Part shown: positions 1-7,734 of the stretch, in pieces
Layout: each line of letters starts with the position of its first letter
How positions within the stretch are numbered: the stretch's first letter is position 1
From: Alistipes sp.
Lineage (GTDB): Bacteria > Bacteroidota > Bacteroidia > Bacteroidales > Rikenellaceae
Direction of reading: 5' to 3'
NCBI GenBank assembly: GCA_019422485.1
Contig: JAHZDG010000006.1
Location: forward strand, 49,039 to 74,299
DNA length: 25,261 bases
Notes under the pieces: model-generated
Seen by the model: only the letters and a program-made list of their open reading frames with translations
Databases searched by the model: none
Told to the model about the DNA's origin: nothing
Program-made: the position numbers and the translations under genes

Positions 1-481
1 AACTTGTCGAACAGTAAATGATCGGGTTGGTGCCGTAGTAGCGTTTGATTTCGTTGCAAAACGCCTTGGCTTCGCGTACCGAACGTTTGGGGTCTTTCAT
101 AAAACGGTGCCACTCGATGTCCAACACCGGAATGATGTTACCCGGTTTGAGTTTGGCCGTTTTGATGAAGTTGCGGGCCTGTTCTTTCCCCGAGGTCCGA
201 TGACCGAAGAAATGGTAAGCTCCCCAAGTGATGCCGGCCTCTTCCAGTTCGCGGCGGTGACGGTCGTAGGTCGGGTCGATGATGAGCGTTCCTTCGGTCG
301 CTTTGATGAAAACAAAATAGGGCTTTTCGTGTTGGGCCACTTCCAGCCAGTTGACGTCTTTTTGGTGACGGGAGACGTCCAATCCCCACACGTCAAAATC
401 GCTCGGGTGTTTCTTGCCGCAGGATACCAATAATAATAAAAGAGCAATCCACATCCACCCGGCGAGGGGTTTTCTATTCAT
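1..481 (-). CDS. GH25-family lysozyme-like lipoprotein (N-terminal part)
   Basis: The reverse frame from the ATG at 479-481 stays open to the window edge (160 codons seen), so the C-terminus is missing. The protein starts with a basic, hydrophobic signal sequence ending in a lipobox LVSC (Cys21), so it should be a lipoprotein exported to the envelope. The mature part begins with WGLDVSRHQKDVNW, the DxSxxQ entry strand of glycoside hydrolase family 25, followed by FVFIKATEG, WGAYHFF and VLDIEW; the last holds the Asp-x-Glu catalytic pair of the family. GH25 enzymes are N-acetylmuramidases that cut peptidoglycan. It could act in the cell's own wall turnover or against other bacteria; nothing here decides that. 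It is divergent from the TonB receptor gene, with 111 bp between them. The family is secure; the role is inferred. Confidence 0.9.
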   Translation of the reverse strand, partial: MNRKPLAGWMWIALLLLLVSCGKKHPSDFDVWGLDVSRHQKDVNWLEVAQHEKPYFVFIKATEGTLIIDPTYDRHRRELEEAGITWGAYHFFGHRTSGKEQARNFIKTAKLKPGNIIPVLDIEWHRFMKDPKRSVREAKAFCNEIKRYYGTNPIIYCSTS

Positions 482-499
482 TTCCGAGTTTTGAAAGTG

Positions 500-507
500 C
501 AAAGTTA
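500..507 (-). promoter_or_regulatory. Candidate -7 element for the GH25 gene
   Basis: Read on the minus strand this is TAACTTTG, a full match to the Bacteroidota -7 consensus TAnnTTTG, 19 bp before the start codon. No clear TTTG -33 element is seen at the usual spacing. Confidence 0.5.
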
Positions 508-561
508 CAAAAACCGTTTTGTTTTTTGTATGTTATGAAGAGTCGTTTTCTGTAAAATATT

Positions 562-569
562 TAAATTTG
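562..569 (+). promoter_or_regulatory. Candidate -7 element for the TonB-dependent receptor
   Basis: TAAATTTG matches TAnnTTTG fully and lies 23 bp before the ATG at 593. The -33 region around 540-549 is T-rich but lacks an exact TTTG. Together with the element at 500-507 it makes this 111-bp gap a divergent promoter region. Confidence 0.5.
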
Positions 570-592
570 CGGCTCATCAATTCGGAAATGGC

Positions 593-2905
593 ATGAGAAA
601 AATATGGGTATGCACATGGGTGCTCAGCCTGATGGTCTTGGGAAAGGGTTATGCGATGGAGGAGAAGGCCTCCGAAGATATGCCGCCCGTGGATACGTTG
701 GCGTTTGATATGAAGGAGGTGGTGGTCACAGCGACCCGTACTCCGTTGATGTTGAAGGATGTGCCGGTACTGACCCGGGTGATCAATGCCCGGGAGCTGG
801 AAAAACGGGGGGTCGTTACCATTCAACAGGCCCTGGAAAACGAACTGGCGGGGGTGGAATTCCATCAGGCCGGTTACGGGACTTCGTTGTCGTTCCAGGG
901 GCTCGATGCCCGGTATGTGCTGTTCCTGGTGGACGGCGAACGGATGGCCGGGGAAACTTATGGGAACATCGACTATGCGCGCATCCCGATGCAGAACATC
1001 GACCGGATCGAAATCGTACGCGGAGCCTCTTCGGTGTTGTACGGATCGAATGCCATGGGGGCGGTGGTGAACATCATCACGAAAATGCCGCAACGCAAAT
1101 TCGAAATCAAGGCGTCGGCCCGTTACGGGACGCCGTTTCAGAATAATTCCGGGGAGACGCTGGGAAGCACCGAAACCAACCTCCCGACCCAACGCGATAT
1201 CGACTTTTATCGCAAACGGCTCGATCTGCCCAACCTGAAGGGGGATCTGTCGGCGGGATTCAATCTGGGAAAATTCAAATCCTTGACGACGGTGTCGTAT
1301 CGTACGGTGGATGCCTATAAACTGGTCGGTACTGAAGACGAGGTGCGCCACTACAAGGCCGGTGCATTGCAGAAAATGATGCCGAAGATGATTCCGATCA
1401 CTACGCCGGGCGGACAGGTGGTCGGCATGCGTCCCGAGATGGATCCGACCACCGGCATGCCGGTCTTCGTGCAGGCCGGAACGAACTTGAACGACACGAC
1501 CATTGTGGTTTCACCCGACCAACGGGGCTTGAGTGTCAGTGGTTGGCGGGACATCAACGTGGGACAGCGTTTCGATTATGTACTGTCCGATCAGTTCCGC
1601 TTCGAGTTGTCGGGGAACTATTTCAATAAACGCCGTTATGATTTTAACGGCAGTATTCTGGACGAAAACCCGATGTCGAACAATACCAAACCGTGGACCT
1701 TCGAATCGTATGAAGGGTATAACGTCAAGGCGTTGATGGAGCACTCGCCCAACGAGAACAATAAGATCTATCTGTCGTTTATTCGGGACGAATATTTCCG
1801 TCGTCTGGACAGTCTCAACGGGGCGACGGTGCCCAAACAGAATCATGTTTTCAATACGCCGCGTCTGTTGTGGACGCTCAAGGCCGGGCAATACAACCGT
1901 TTGACCACCGGACTCGAGTTGGTGAACGAACAGTTGCATTTCGACATGAACCCGCTGGGTTATGACGATGAAAAGAGCATGAACACCGCTTCGTTGTATG
2001 TCCAGGATGAGATTTGCTCCCAACGGGCGTTGAGCTTTACGGTAGGGGTGCGGGGCAACTACAACAACCGTTTCGGGTGGAGTGTGACGCCCAAGGCCTC
2101 GGTGAAATATGCCGTAGGGAAATTCGCGATTCGGGCCAATTATGCCAATGGCTACCGTAACCCGACCCTCAAGGAGATGTATATGGATTTTCAGGTTCCG
2201 GTGCTGGGTGAGACGTTTATTCGCGGGAACGACCAGCTGAAATCCGAAACCAACCATTATGTGTCGCTGTCGGGAGAGTTCAATACGGACGGCTTCAATG
2301 CCTCGATGACCTTGTATAACAGCTTCTTCCGGAATAAAATCGACGTGCGGGGACACCTGGAGGGTACGAAGACCATCCTGCAGTATGAAAACATCGATCG
2401 TAGTGAATTGGGTGGTTTGGAGTTGATGGCCCGTTGGCGGATTGTGCAAGGGTTGTTCCTGAGAGCCAATTACAACTATATTTATCAGACCGACGATGCT
2501 CCTGAAGAGTCGACGCAGTATATCTTCCCCAGCCCGCATACGGCGACTTTGCAGGCCGACTATGGTTTTTCACTGGCACGGAACTGGTCAATGGGGGTGA
2601 ATGCCTCTCTGCGTTATGTCGGGGCCAAGACCTATGAGGACTTTATGCCGGTGATCGATTTGAGCGGTATGAGCAGTGGGTCGATGTCAGACATGAAATT
2701 CTGGATGGGGACGTATTCGGCCCGTCATCCGGGGTATGTGGTATGCAATGCGGCACTCAATTTCTACTATCAGAATATTTTGAACCTGACGCTCGGAGTG
2801 GATAATATCACCGATTATCGTCCGAAGGTGGTGAATTTCAACTCGGCGATTTTGGCTCGTCGGAATTTCTTCCTCCGAGTGGCCTGGACTTTCGGTGCCG
2901 ATTAA
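593..2905 (+). CDS. TonB-dependent outer membrane receptor, heme/metal type
   Basis: 770 aa. It has a signal peptide (about residues 1-21, cut after GYA), then the TonB-box-like EVVVTATR at 42-49, a plug domain with the typical IDRIEIVRGASSVLYGSNAMGAVVNIIT-type segment (about 136-163), and a 22-strand-type barrel ending in FFLRVAWTF. It lacks the carboxypeptidase-regulatory extension of SusC proteins, so it belongs with the BtuB/CirA/HmuR-like receptors. YRNP (521-524) and NDQL (546-549) sit where heme receptors such as HmuR carry YRAP and NPDL boxes, so heme is a reasonable guess, but copper or another metal complex is possible. Two segments are rich in methionine: 262-289 (six Met) and 685-705 (five Met). 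The ATG at 588 runs straight into a stop, which supports 593 as the start. No partner lipoprotein lies beside it. The class is secure; the substrate is not. Confidence 0.9.
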   Translation: MRKIWVCTWVLSLMVLGKGYAMEEKASEDMPPVDTLAFDMKEVVVTATRTPLMLKDVPVLTRVINARELEKRGVVTIQQALENELAGVEFHQAGYGTSLSFQGLDARYVLFLVDGERMAGETYGNIDYARIPMQNIDRIEIVRGASSVLYGSNAMGAVVNIITKMPQRKFEIKASARYGTPFQNNSGETLGSTETNLPTQRDIDFYRKRLDLPNLKGDLSAGFNLGKFKSLTTVSYRTVDAYKLVGTEDEVRHYKAGALQKMMPKMIPITTPGGQVVGMRPEMDPTTGMPVFVQAGTNLNDTTIVVSPDQRGLSVSGWRDINVGQRFDYVLSDQFRFELSGNYFNKRRYDFNGSILDENPMSNNTKPWTFESYEGYNVKALMEHSPNENNKIYLSFIRDEYFRRLDSLNGATVPKQNHVFNTPRLLWTLKAGQYNRLTTGLELVNEQLHFDMNPLGYDDEKSMNTASLYVQDEICSQRALSFTVGVRGNYNNRFGWSVTPKASVKYAVGKFAIRANYANGYRNPTLKEMYMDFQVPVLGETFIRGNDQLKSETNHYVSLSGEFNTDGFNASMTLYNSFFRNKIDVRGHLEGTKTILQYENIDRSELGGLELMARWRIVQGLFLRANYNYIYQTDDAPEESTQYIFPSPHTATLQADYGFSLARNWSMGVNASLRYVGAKTYEDFMPVIDLSGMSSGSMSDMKFWMGTYSARHPGYVVCNAALNFYYQNILNLTLGVDNITDYRPKVVNFNSAILARRNFFLRVAWTFGAD

Positions 2906-3139
2906 TCGAACCGACGTGTCGGACATGGGTGTGGGTCGAACCCGGTCCTTTTCATAGAACTCTTTATGGAATAGATAAAAATGAGGGAAGGTTTTTCAAA
3001 AACCTTCCCTCATTGTATGATGAAGTGTGGGTGTTGGTCGGAGGTTGAGGTGCGGAGTTTCCTGCTGAGAAACGGACATTGCTACCGTTGGAGCCAACCG
3101 ATAGGTTCTCCGTATAAATAACCGTATCTTTTATTCGAA
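2906..3139. other. Intergenic region between convergent genes
   Basis: This 234-bp stretch lies between the receptor stop and the Dcu transporter stop. It holds the strong inverted repeat at 2980-3014 and, between that and 3139, the 3' untranslated part of the transporter message with only weak short hairpins. I see no gene, tRNA or promoter in it. Confidence 0.6.
2980..3014 (-). terminator. Intrinsic terminator of the Dcu transporter gene, perhaps bidirectional
   Basis: Two perfectly complementary 17-nt arms (2980-2996 and 2998-3014) are separated by one base, giving a long hairpin with a closing loop in the T/A stretch. On the minus strand the stem runs straight into a T-rich tract (complement of 2975-2980), the form of a rho-independent terminator for the gene ending at 3140. 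On the plus strand there is no T-tract after it, so termination of the receptor message is less sure. Confidence 0.8.
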
Positions 3140-4444
3140 TCAGAAAAAGAGTTGCACCAATACGAGCCCGATGATAACAGCCACGAACGTGGCAATCAGA
3201 CCGGGCATCATGAACGAGTGGTTCAGCACATATTTCCCGATGCGGGTTGTGCCCGTGCGGTCGAAGTTGATGGCGGCCACAACGGTGGGGTAGTTCGGAA
3301 TAAAGAAGTAACCGTTGACAGCCGGAAACAGGGCGATCAACATCATGGGCTGGATGCCCAGTGCCAGACCCAACGGCATCAGTGCGCGTACGGTAGCAGC
3401 TTGGCTGTATAGCAGAATCGACATGACGAACAGGGCTATGCCGAAAAGCCACGGCATGGAAGTGACCACCCCTTCGATGGAAGCCCGCAAAGCATCGATG
3501 TTGCCATTGATGAACGTGTCACCCATCCAGGCGATCCCAAAGATGGCGACGACGGCCTGCATGCCGGCCCCGAAAACCGATCCTTGAGCAGCCTTCAAAC
3601 CGCTGGTGCCGGTGGTTAGTAGAATCAGGGCGGCGGCCGACAACATCAGAATTTCGATGATGGGGGCCATGCTCAGCGAGGTTCCTCCGATCGTGCGCCA
3701 ACTGTCGAACGATCCGAACAGCACGATGAAAATGGTGGCAGTCAGGAAAATGAGCACCGACAACAGTGGTTTCCATGGGTGCAACTGCGTGCGTGCGGCT
3801 TCGGAGGCTTTATTTTCTGTCAGTTCACCTTCGGCCAGGCGTCGTTGGTATTCAGGGTCGAGTTCCAGCTCTTTCCCCATGCGCATGGCAAACAGGGCGC
3901 CGATCAGAACGCCGCACAGCGTAGCCGGGATACTGATCATCAGGATGTGCAGCAACGAGATTTGATAACCGGCCAGCAGGCTCAATAGGGCCACCGTAGC
4001 GGCAGAAATCGGGCTGGCTGTGATGGCCTGTTGGGAGGCGATGACCGCGATGGACAGCGGTCGTTCGGGGCGGATTTTGGTTTCGCGGGCGACCTCGGCG
4101 ATCACCGGCAGCACCGAATAGGCCACATGCCCGGTACCGGCCAAAAAGGTAAAGGTATAGGTCACCAGCGGACTCAACAGAGTGACGCGTGAAGGATGGC
4201 GGCGTAGCAGTTTTTCGGCCTGACGAACCATCAAGTCGAGACCTCCGGCCGCCTGCATACATCCGGCGGCTGCAATGACGGCCACGATCATCAGCATGAC
4301 ATCGATGGGTGGAGAGGTTGGCTGCAATCCGAACCCGAAGGTCAGAATGCCTAACCCGATGCCCCCCATAACCCCCAGGCCGATCCCGCCGAGGCGGGCG
4401 CCGACGATGATGGCGACCATCACAAAGAAAAATTGCAGCAACAT
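3140..4444 (-). CDS. dcuB: Anaerobic C4-dicarboxylate transporter, DcuA/DcuB family
   Basis: 434 aa, the usual length of Dcu carriers (about 430-450). It is very hydrophobic, with about ten or more membrane segments and the family-typical stretches FLAGTGHVAYSVLPVIAEVA, IAVIASQQAITASPISAATV and FPAVNGYFFIPNYPTVVAAI. Dcu proteins exchange or take up fumarate, malate, aspartate and succinate across the inner membrane under anaerobic conditions. In a succinate-producing anaerobe a fumarate/succinate exchange or succinate export role is likely, but the DcuA/DcuB split cannot be made from sequence alone. It follows the ppk-ppx unit on the same strand, but a terminator and a fresh -7 element lie between, so it is probably transcribed on its own. 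It ends before the hairpin at 2980-3014. Confidence 0.9.
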   Translation of the reverse strand: MLLQFFFVMVAIIVGARLGGIGLGVMGGIGLGILTFGFGLQPTSPPIDVMLMIVAVIAAAGCMQAAGGLDLMVRQAEKLLRRHPSRVTLLSPLVTYTFTFLAGTGHVAYSVLPVIAEVARETKIRPERPLSIAVIASQQAITASPISAATVALLSLLAGYQISLLHILMISIPATLCGVLIGALFAMRMGKELELDPEYQRRLAEGELTENKASEAARTQLHPWKPLLSVLIFLTATIFIVLFGSFDSWRTIGGTSLSMAPIIEILMLSAAALILLTTGTSGLKAAQGSVFGAGMQAVVAIFGIAWMGDTFINGNIDALRASIEGVVTSMPWLFGIALFVMSILLYSQAATVRALMPLGLALGIQPMMLIALFPAVNGYFFIPNYPTVVAAINFDRTGTTRIGKYVLNHSFMMPGLIATFVAVIIGLVLVQLFF

Positions 4445-4468
4445 GGGCTTGGAATTTGAATGTGCTTA

Positions 4469-4476
4469 CAAAAATA
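4469..4476 (-). promoter_or_regulatory. Candidate -7 element for the Dcu transporter gene
   Basis: Minus-strand TATTTTTG matches TAnnTTTG. It lies 24 bp before the ATG at 4444. The matching -33 position would fall inside the terminator stem at 4484-4510. Confidence 0.45.
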
Positions 4477-4479
4477 AGC

Positions 4480-4510
4480 AAAAAATGGGAAAACGGCCTG
4501 TTTCCCCATT
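4480..4510 (-). terminator. Intrinsic terminator of the ppk-ppx unit
   Basis: Arms 4484-4494 and 4500-4510 pair over 11 bp on the minus-strand RNA (one G-U pair) around a 5-nt loop and are followed by a run of Ts. It sits 46 bp past the ppx stop. Confidence 0.75.
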
Positions 4511-4556
4511 CTTTGGTAAGTGTGTCGGGTTGTGATCGGACCCGTATACGTTTTCG

Positions 4557-5459
4557 TTATTGGATGCGTTGGAGATATTCTGCGCAGAGGCCGTGGGTGA
4601 TTCCGTCGATGATACCGATCGTGGGAACGAAAATCGAGTTCGCGCCGATGTGGTGGGCTACTGTCAGGAAAATTTCGGAAGCCGGGATGATGACGTCCGC
4701 TCGGTCGGGGTTCAGGTGGAATTGTTCCATGCGCTGTTCGTAGCTCAATGGGGCGAGTGCATCATGCAGTTCTTGCAGCCGGTCGACGCTGAGCAGATTC
4801 TCTACCTTGCTGTGACTCATGCGATAGAGTTTGTTGATGTTGCCGCCCGAACCGATGATCTGGATCTGATTGTATTGGGTGGAGAGGGTGTCCATATCGC
4901 GCTTCAGCGCATCCCATTCGGAATCTTTGACTTTGCCCGAAAGCGCCCGGACCGTCCCGATATTATAGGAACGGGAGTGCATCAACGCTCCGTCGCAGAT
5001 CAGGCTGATTTCGGTACTCCCCCCGCCGACATCCACATAGATGTAACATCCTTCCCGGTCGAGCAGATCGCCGATGTGGCTTTCGTAAACGATGCGAGCC
5101 TCTTCGTTGCCGTCGATCACTTCGATGTTGATGCCCATCTTCTGTCGGATCTTGTTGGCGATGGCCATGCCGTTCTTGGCGTCCCGCATGGCCGACGTGG
5201 CACAGGCCCGATAGGCAACTACGTTGAAAACCTTCATTAACAGTTTGAACGACTTGATGGTGCGTTTGAGTCGCTTCTCCTTGTCGGGCGAGATGGCGCC
5301 GGCGCCGAATGAATCTTCACCCAAACGCAAGGGTACGCGAATCAGCAGGCTTTTGGTCAGGTCGTTGACCCCTTCTCCCGGATTGATCCCTTTGATCAGC
5401 AGTCGTACGGCATTTGAACCGATGTCGATGGCGGCGAAATTGAGTTTACTTTTCAGCAT
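4557..5459 (-). CDS. Ppx/GppA-family exopolyphosphatase or (p)ppGpp phosphatase
   Basis: 300 aa from the ATG at 5457-5459. The longer open frame to 5579 is rejected because it lies inside ppk and its extra N-terminus is basic and unlike the family. The start MLKSKLNFAAIDIGSNAVRL carries the phosphate-1 motif of the actin-like ATPase fold (DIGSN at 12-16); later come GNEEAR and the phosphate-2 motif VDVGGGSTEIS. The size fits the short, two-domain Ppx/GppA proteins of this phylum, without the C-terminal HD-like domain of E. coli Ppx. It should release terminal phosphate from polyphosphate and/or act on pppGpp. It overlaps the 3' end of ppk by 14 bp, so the two are almost certainly cotranscribed and probably translationally coupled. 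Polyphosphate activity is favoured because of that neighbour. Confidence 0.9.
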   Translation of the reverse strand: MLKSKLNFAAIDIGSNAVRLLIKGINPGEGVNDLTKSLLIRVPLRLGEDSFGAGAISPDKEKRLKRTIKSFKLLMKVFNVVAYRACATSAMRDAKNGMAIANKIRQKMGINIEVIDGNEEARIVYESHIGDLLDREGCYIYVDVGGGSTEISLICDGALMHSRSYNIGTVRALSGKVKDSEWDALKRDMDTLSTQYNQIQIIGSGGNINKLYRMSHSKVENLLSVDRLQELHDALAPLSYEQRMEQFHLNPDRADVIIPASEIFLTVAHHIGANSIFVPTIGIIDGITHGLCAEYLQRIQ

Positions 5460-7563
5460 GGTCGTTCGAGTTTTGTTGTCGTTGTTTCTGTTCGGCTTCG
5501 GCTTGCGCACAATAGTAGGCATACAGTTTTTCCTGAGAACGGAATGCTTCCTGTCCGTTTTGATACAGGCGGTTTTCACCGCTGCCGTCCACGATGCGGG
5601 CTGCGACGTTGTCGGCCAGTCCGTATTCGATGATCAGTTTGAGTTGAGCCTGAATGCGGGGATCGTATACCGGCGTATAGACTTCCACCCGATGGTCCAG
5701 GTTGCGGGGCATCCAGTCGGCGGAACCGATGTAGTAGCGTTCTTGACCACCTCCGCCGAAAATCAAAATACGCGAGTGTTCCAGATAGCGGTCGATGATC
5801 CCCCGGATTTCGATGTTTTCGCTCAGGCCTTCGACGCCGGTGACCAGCGAACAGTTGCCGCGAACCAAAAAACGCATCTTGACCCCGGCTTGAGAAGCCT
5901 CGTAGAGCTTTTCGATGATCTTTTCGTCGGTGATATGGTTGATTTTGGCCAGGATATAGGCCTCCTTGCCTTGGCGGGCCCAACGGATTTCTTCGTTGAT
6001 GAGCGACAGAATGTGTCGGCGCAGATGTTGAGGTGCAACCAGCAAGTGTCGGAAAACGGTCGGTTTATAGGGACGCTCGATGTAGGAGAAGACCTTGTCG
6101 ACTTCCCGGACAATGGCTTCATTGGCCGTGCAAAGCGTCACATCGGTGTAGAGTTTGGCGTTGCCTTCGTGGAAGTTGCCGGTACTGATGCAGGCAACAT
6201 CTCCCAGGGTTGAGGAAATGTGTGTCAGTTTGCCGTGGACTTTCAGCCCTTCGACCCCGAAGATCACATGAATGCCCTCATCCTGCATCTTCTGCGACCA
6301 GTTGATGTTGGACGATTCGTCGAAACGGGCCATCAGTTCGACCATGACGGTAACATTTTTCCCATGACGGGCCGCACAGATCAGGGCCTTGACCACTTTG
6401 GAGTTTTTGGCCAGGCGGTAGACGGTCGTTTTGATGCTTTTGACCTCGGGACTCAGGGCAGCTTCGCGCAGAATCCGGATGTAGCTGGAGAAGCTGTGAT
6501 AGGGGTAGTGCAACAGATGGTCCTGTTGGCGGATCATCTCCAGGGTGCTGCCGTAGGGTGCGAACGTGGCGGTCAGCAACGGAGGCTGGGGCTTGAAACG
6601 CAGATCGCTGCGACCACAAGTGGGAAAACTCATCAGGTCTTTCATGTTGTGGTAGCGTGAGCCGCCGTCGGTGGTGTCGTAACGGTCGATATTGAGTTTT
6701 TTCTTGACATGGCGCAACAGATCGGCCGGCATGCGGCGGTCGTATACGAAGCGGACCGGTTCTCCCTTCTTGCGGTTTTTGACCCCTCGGGCAATCTTTT
6801 CGAGCAGGCCTTCGCCGATGCCGCTGTAAAGTTCGATTTCGGCGTCTCGGGTGAATTTGAAGGTGTAGGCTTCGAAACGGTCGTAATGCAGCCCGGCAAA
6901 AATATAGGGCAGGCAGAAACGGACTACGTCATCCAGAAAAAGAATGAAAGTCCGTCCGTCCTGAGAGGGCAGTACGATAAAACGGTCGAACTCTTTGGTC
7001 GGCAGTTCGATCAGGGCGTAGTCGACGGCCGGTTCAGTTTCGGGCGGGTTTTCGCGGAAAAGCTTTACGGCCAGGTAGATGCCGGAGTCGGTCAGGTCGT
7101 TCAGACGGGCCCCCCGTGAGGTCATCAGCGGATAGGTCGAACTGTTCAGATCGTTGCGGTAGACATGACGAATATAGTTGGCCTGTTGTTCGTCCAACTG
7201 GGTTTCGTCGATCAGGTAGATGCCCTCTTTCTGCAGCAGCCGCTTGATCTTTTCGAAGGCTTGTTCGAACTCTTTCAGGTAGCGTTTGGTGAGGCGGTTG
7301 AGCAGTTTCATCTGCTGGATCGCCTCGTTGCGTACATCGGGGTTATAAGGCTCCTGTTGGTACTCGATCACCCGTCGAAGGGCGGAGACCCGCACCCGGA
7401 AAAATTCGTCCAGGTTATTGGAATAGATTCCCAAAAAAGTCAGCCGTTCCAGCAGCGGGACGTTTTCACGTTGCGCTTCCTGCAAGATGCGGTGATTGAA
7501 GTACATCCAGCTGATGTCTCGCGATAGGATCCCGTTTTTGATCGGCTCATTCGAAGATAACAT
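5446..7563 (-). CDS. ppk1: Polyphosphate kinase 1
   Basis: 705 aa from the ATG at 7561-7563; a TTG 24 bp upstream is in frame but has no support as a start. PPK1 makes long-chain polyphosphate from ATP, reversibly, through a phosphohistidine. All four family domains are present: the N-terminal helical domain with SWMYFNHRILQEA and NNLDEFFRVR, then a head domain, then two phospholipase-D-like domains. The autophosphorylated His is in LKVHGKLTH (His443) and the second active-site His in YLEHSRI (His596). ELMARFDESSNI is also typical. Length matches the usual 690-720. Its 3' end overlaps ppx, giving one unit for making and degrading polyphosphate that ends at the terminator 4480-4510. No perfect -7 element is seen upstream; near matches are at 7584-7591 (minus-strand TATCTTGG) and a little further up. 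Confidence 0.95.
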   Translation of the reverse strand: MLSSNEPIKNGILSRDISWMYFNHRILQEAQRENVPLLERLTFLGIYSNNLDEFFRVRVSALRRVIEYQQEPYNPDVRNEAIQQMKLLNRLTKRYLKEFEQAFEKIKRLLQKEGIYLIDETQLDEQQANYIRHVYRNDLNSSTYPLMTSRGARLNDLTDSGIYLAVKLFRENPPETEPAVDYALIELPTKEFDRFIVLPSQDGRTFILFLDDVVRFCLPYIFAGLHYDRFEAYTFKFTRDAEIELYSGIGEGLLEKIARGVKNRKKGEPVRFVYDRRMPADLLRHVKKKLNIDRYDTTDGGSRYHNMKDLMSFPTCGRSDLRFKPQPPLLTATFAPYGSTLEMIRQQDHLLHYPYHSFSSYIRILREAALSPEVKSIKTTVYRLAKNSKVVKALICAARHGKNVTVMVELMARFDESSNINWSQKMQDEGIHVIFGVEGLKVHGKLTHISSTLGDVACISTGNFHEGNAKLYTDVTLCTANEAIVREVDKVFSYIERPYKPTVFRHLLVAPQHLRRHILSLINEEIRWARQGKEAYILAKINHITDEKIIEKLYEASQAGVKMRFLVRGNCSLVTGVEGLSENIEIRGIIDRYLEHSRILIFGGGGQERYYIGSADWMPRNLDHRVEVYTPVYDPRIQAQLKLIIEYGLADNVAARIVDGSGENRLYQNGQEAFRSQEKLYAYYCAQAEAEQKQRQQNSNDHAEK

Positions 7564-7682
7564 GATCGTTTCTGGTTTTTGTCCCAAGATACGAATTTTT
7601 TACGGGGGATGGTTGCAGGTTACATAAACTTAATATGTTTCGGAAGAGGGAACGCTGAGGTCGGTCGGAGTGAACGTTACAC

Positions 7683-7712
7683 AAAAAAGAGGCGACCGGA
7701 AAGGCCGCCTCT
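7683..7712 (-). terminator. Intrinsic terminator of pfkA
   Basis: Arms 7688-7697 and 7703-7712 form a 10-bp GC-rich stem (one G-U on the minus-strand RNA) with a 5-nt loop, followed on the minus strand by six Ts. It starts 22 bp after the pfkA stop and isolates pfkA from ppk. Confidence 0.85.
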
Positions 7713-7734
7713 GGAACCGTCATAACGGTATGGA

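Noticed and set aside
1511..2539. 342-codon open frame on the minus strand
   Set aside because: It lies fully opposite the TonB-dependent receptor and has no recognisable motif or signal.
3132..3142. TTCGAAT resembling a tRNA T-loop
   Set aside because: No acceptor stem, anticodon arm or T-stem can be formed around it.
5460..5579. N-terminal extension of ppx
   Set aside because: The added 40 residues lie inside ppk, are very basic and do not belong to the family; the ATG at 5457-5459 gives the conserved start.
5224..6213. 329-codon open frame on the plus strand
   Set aside because: It is opposite ppk and ppx, both strongly supported, and looks like a shadow.
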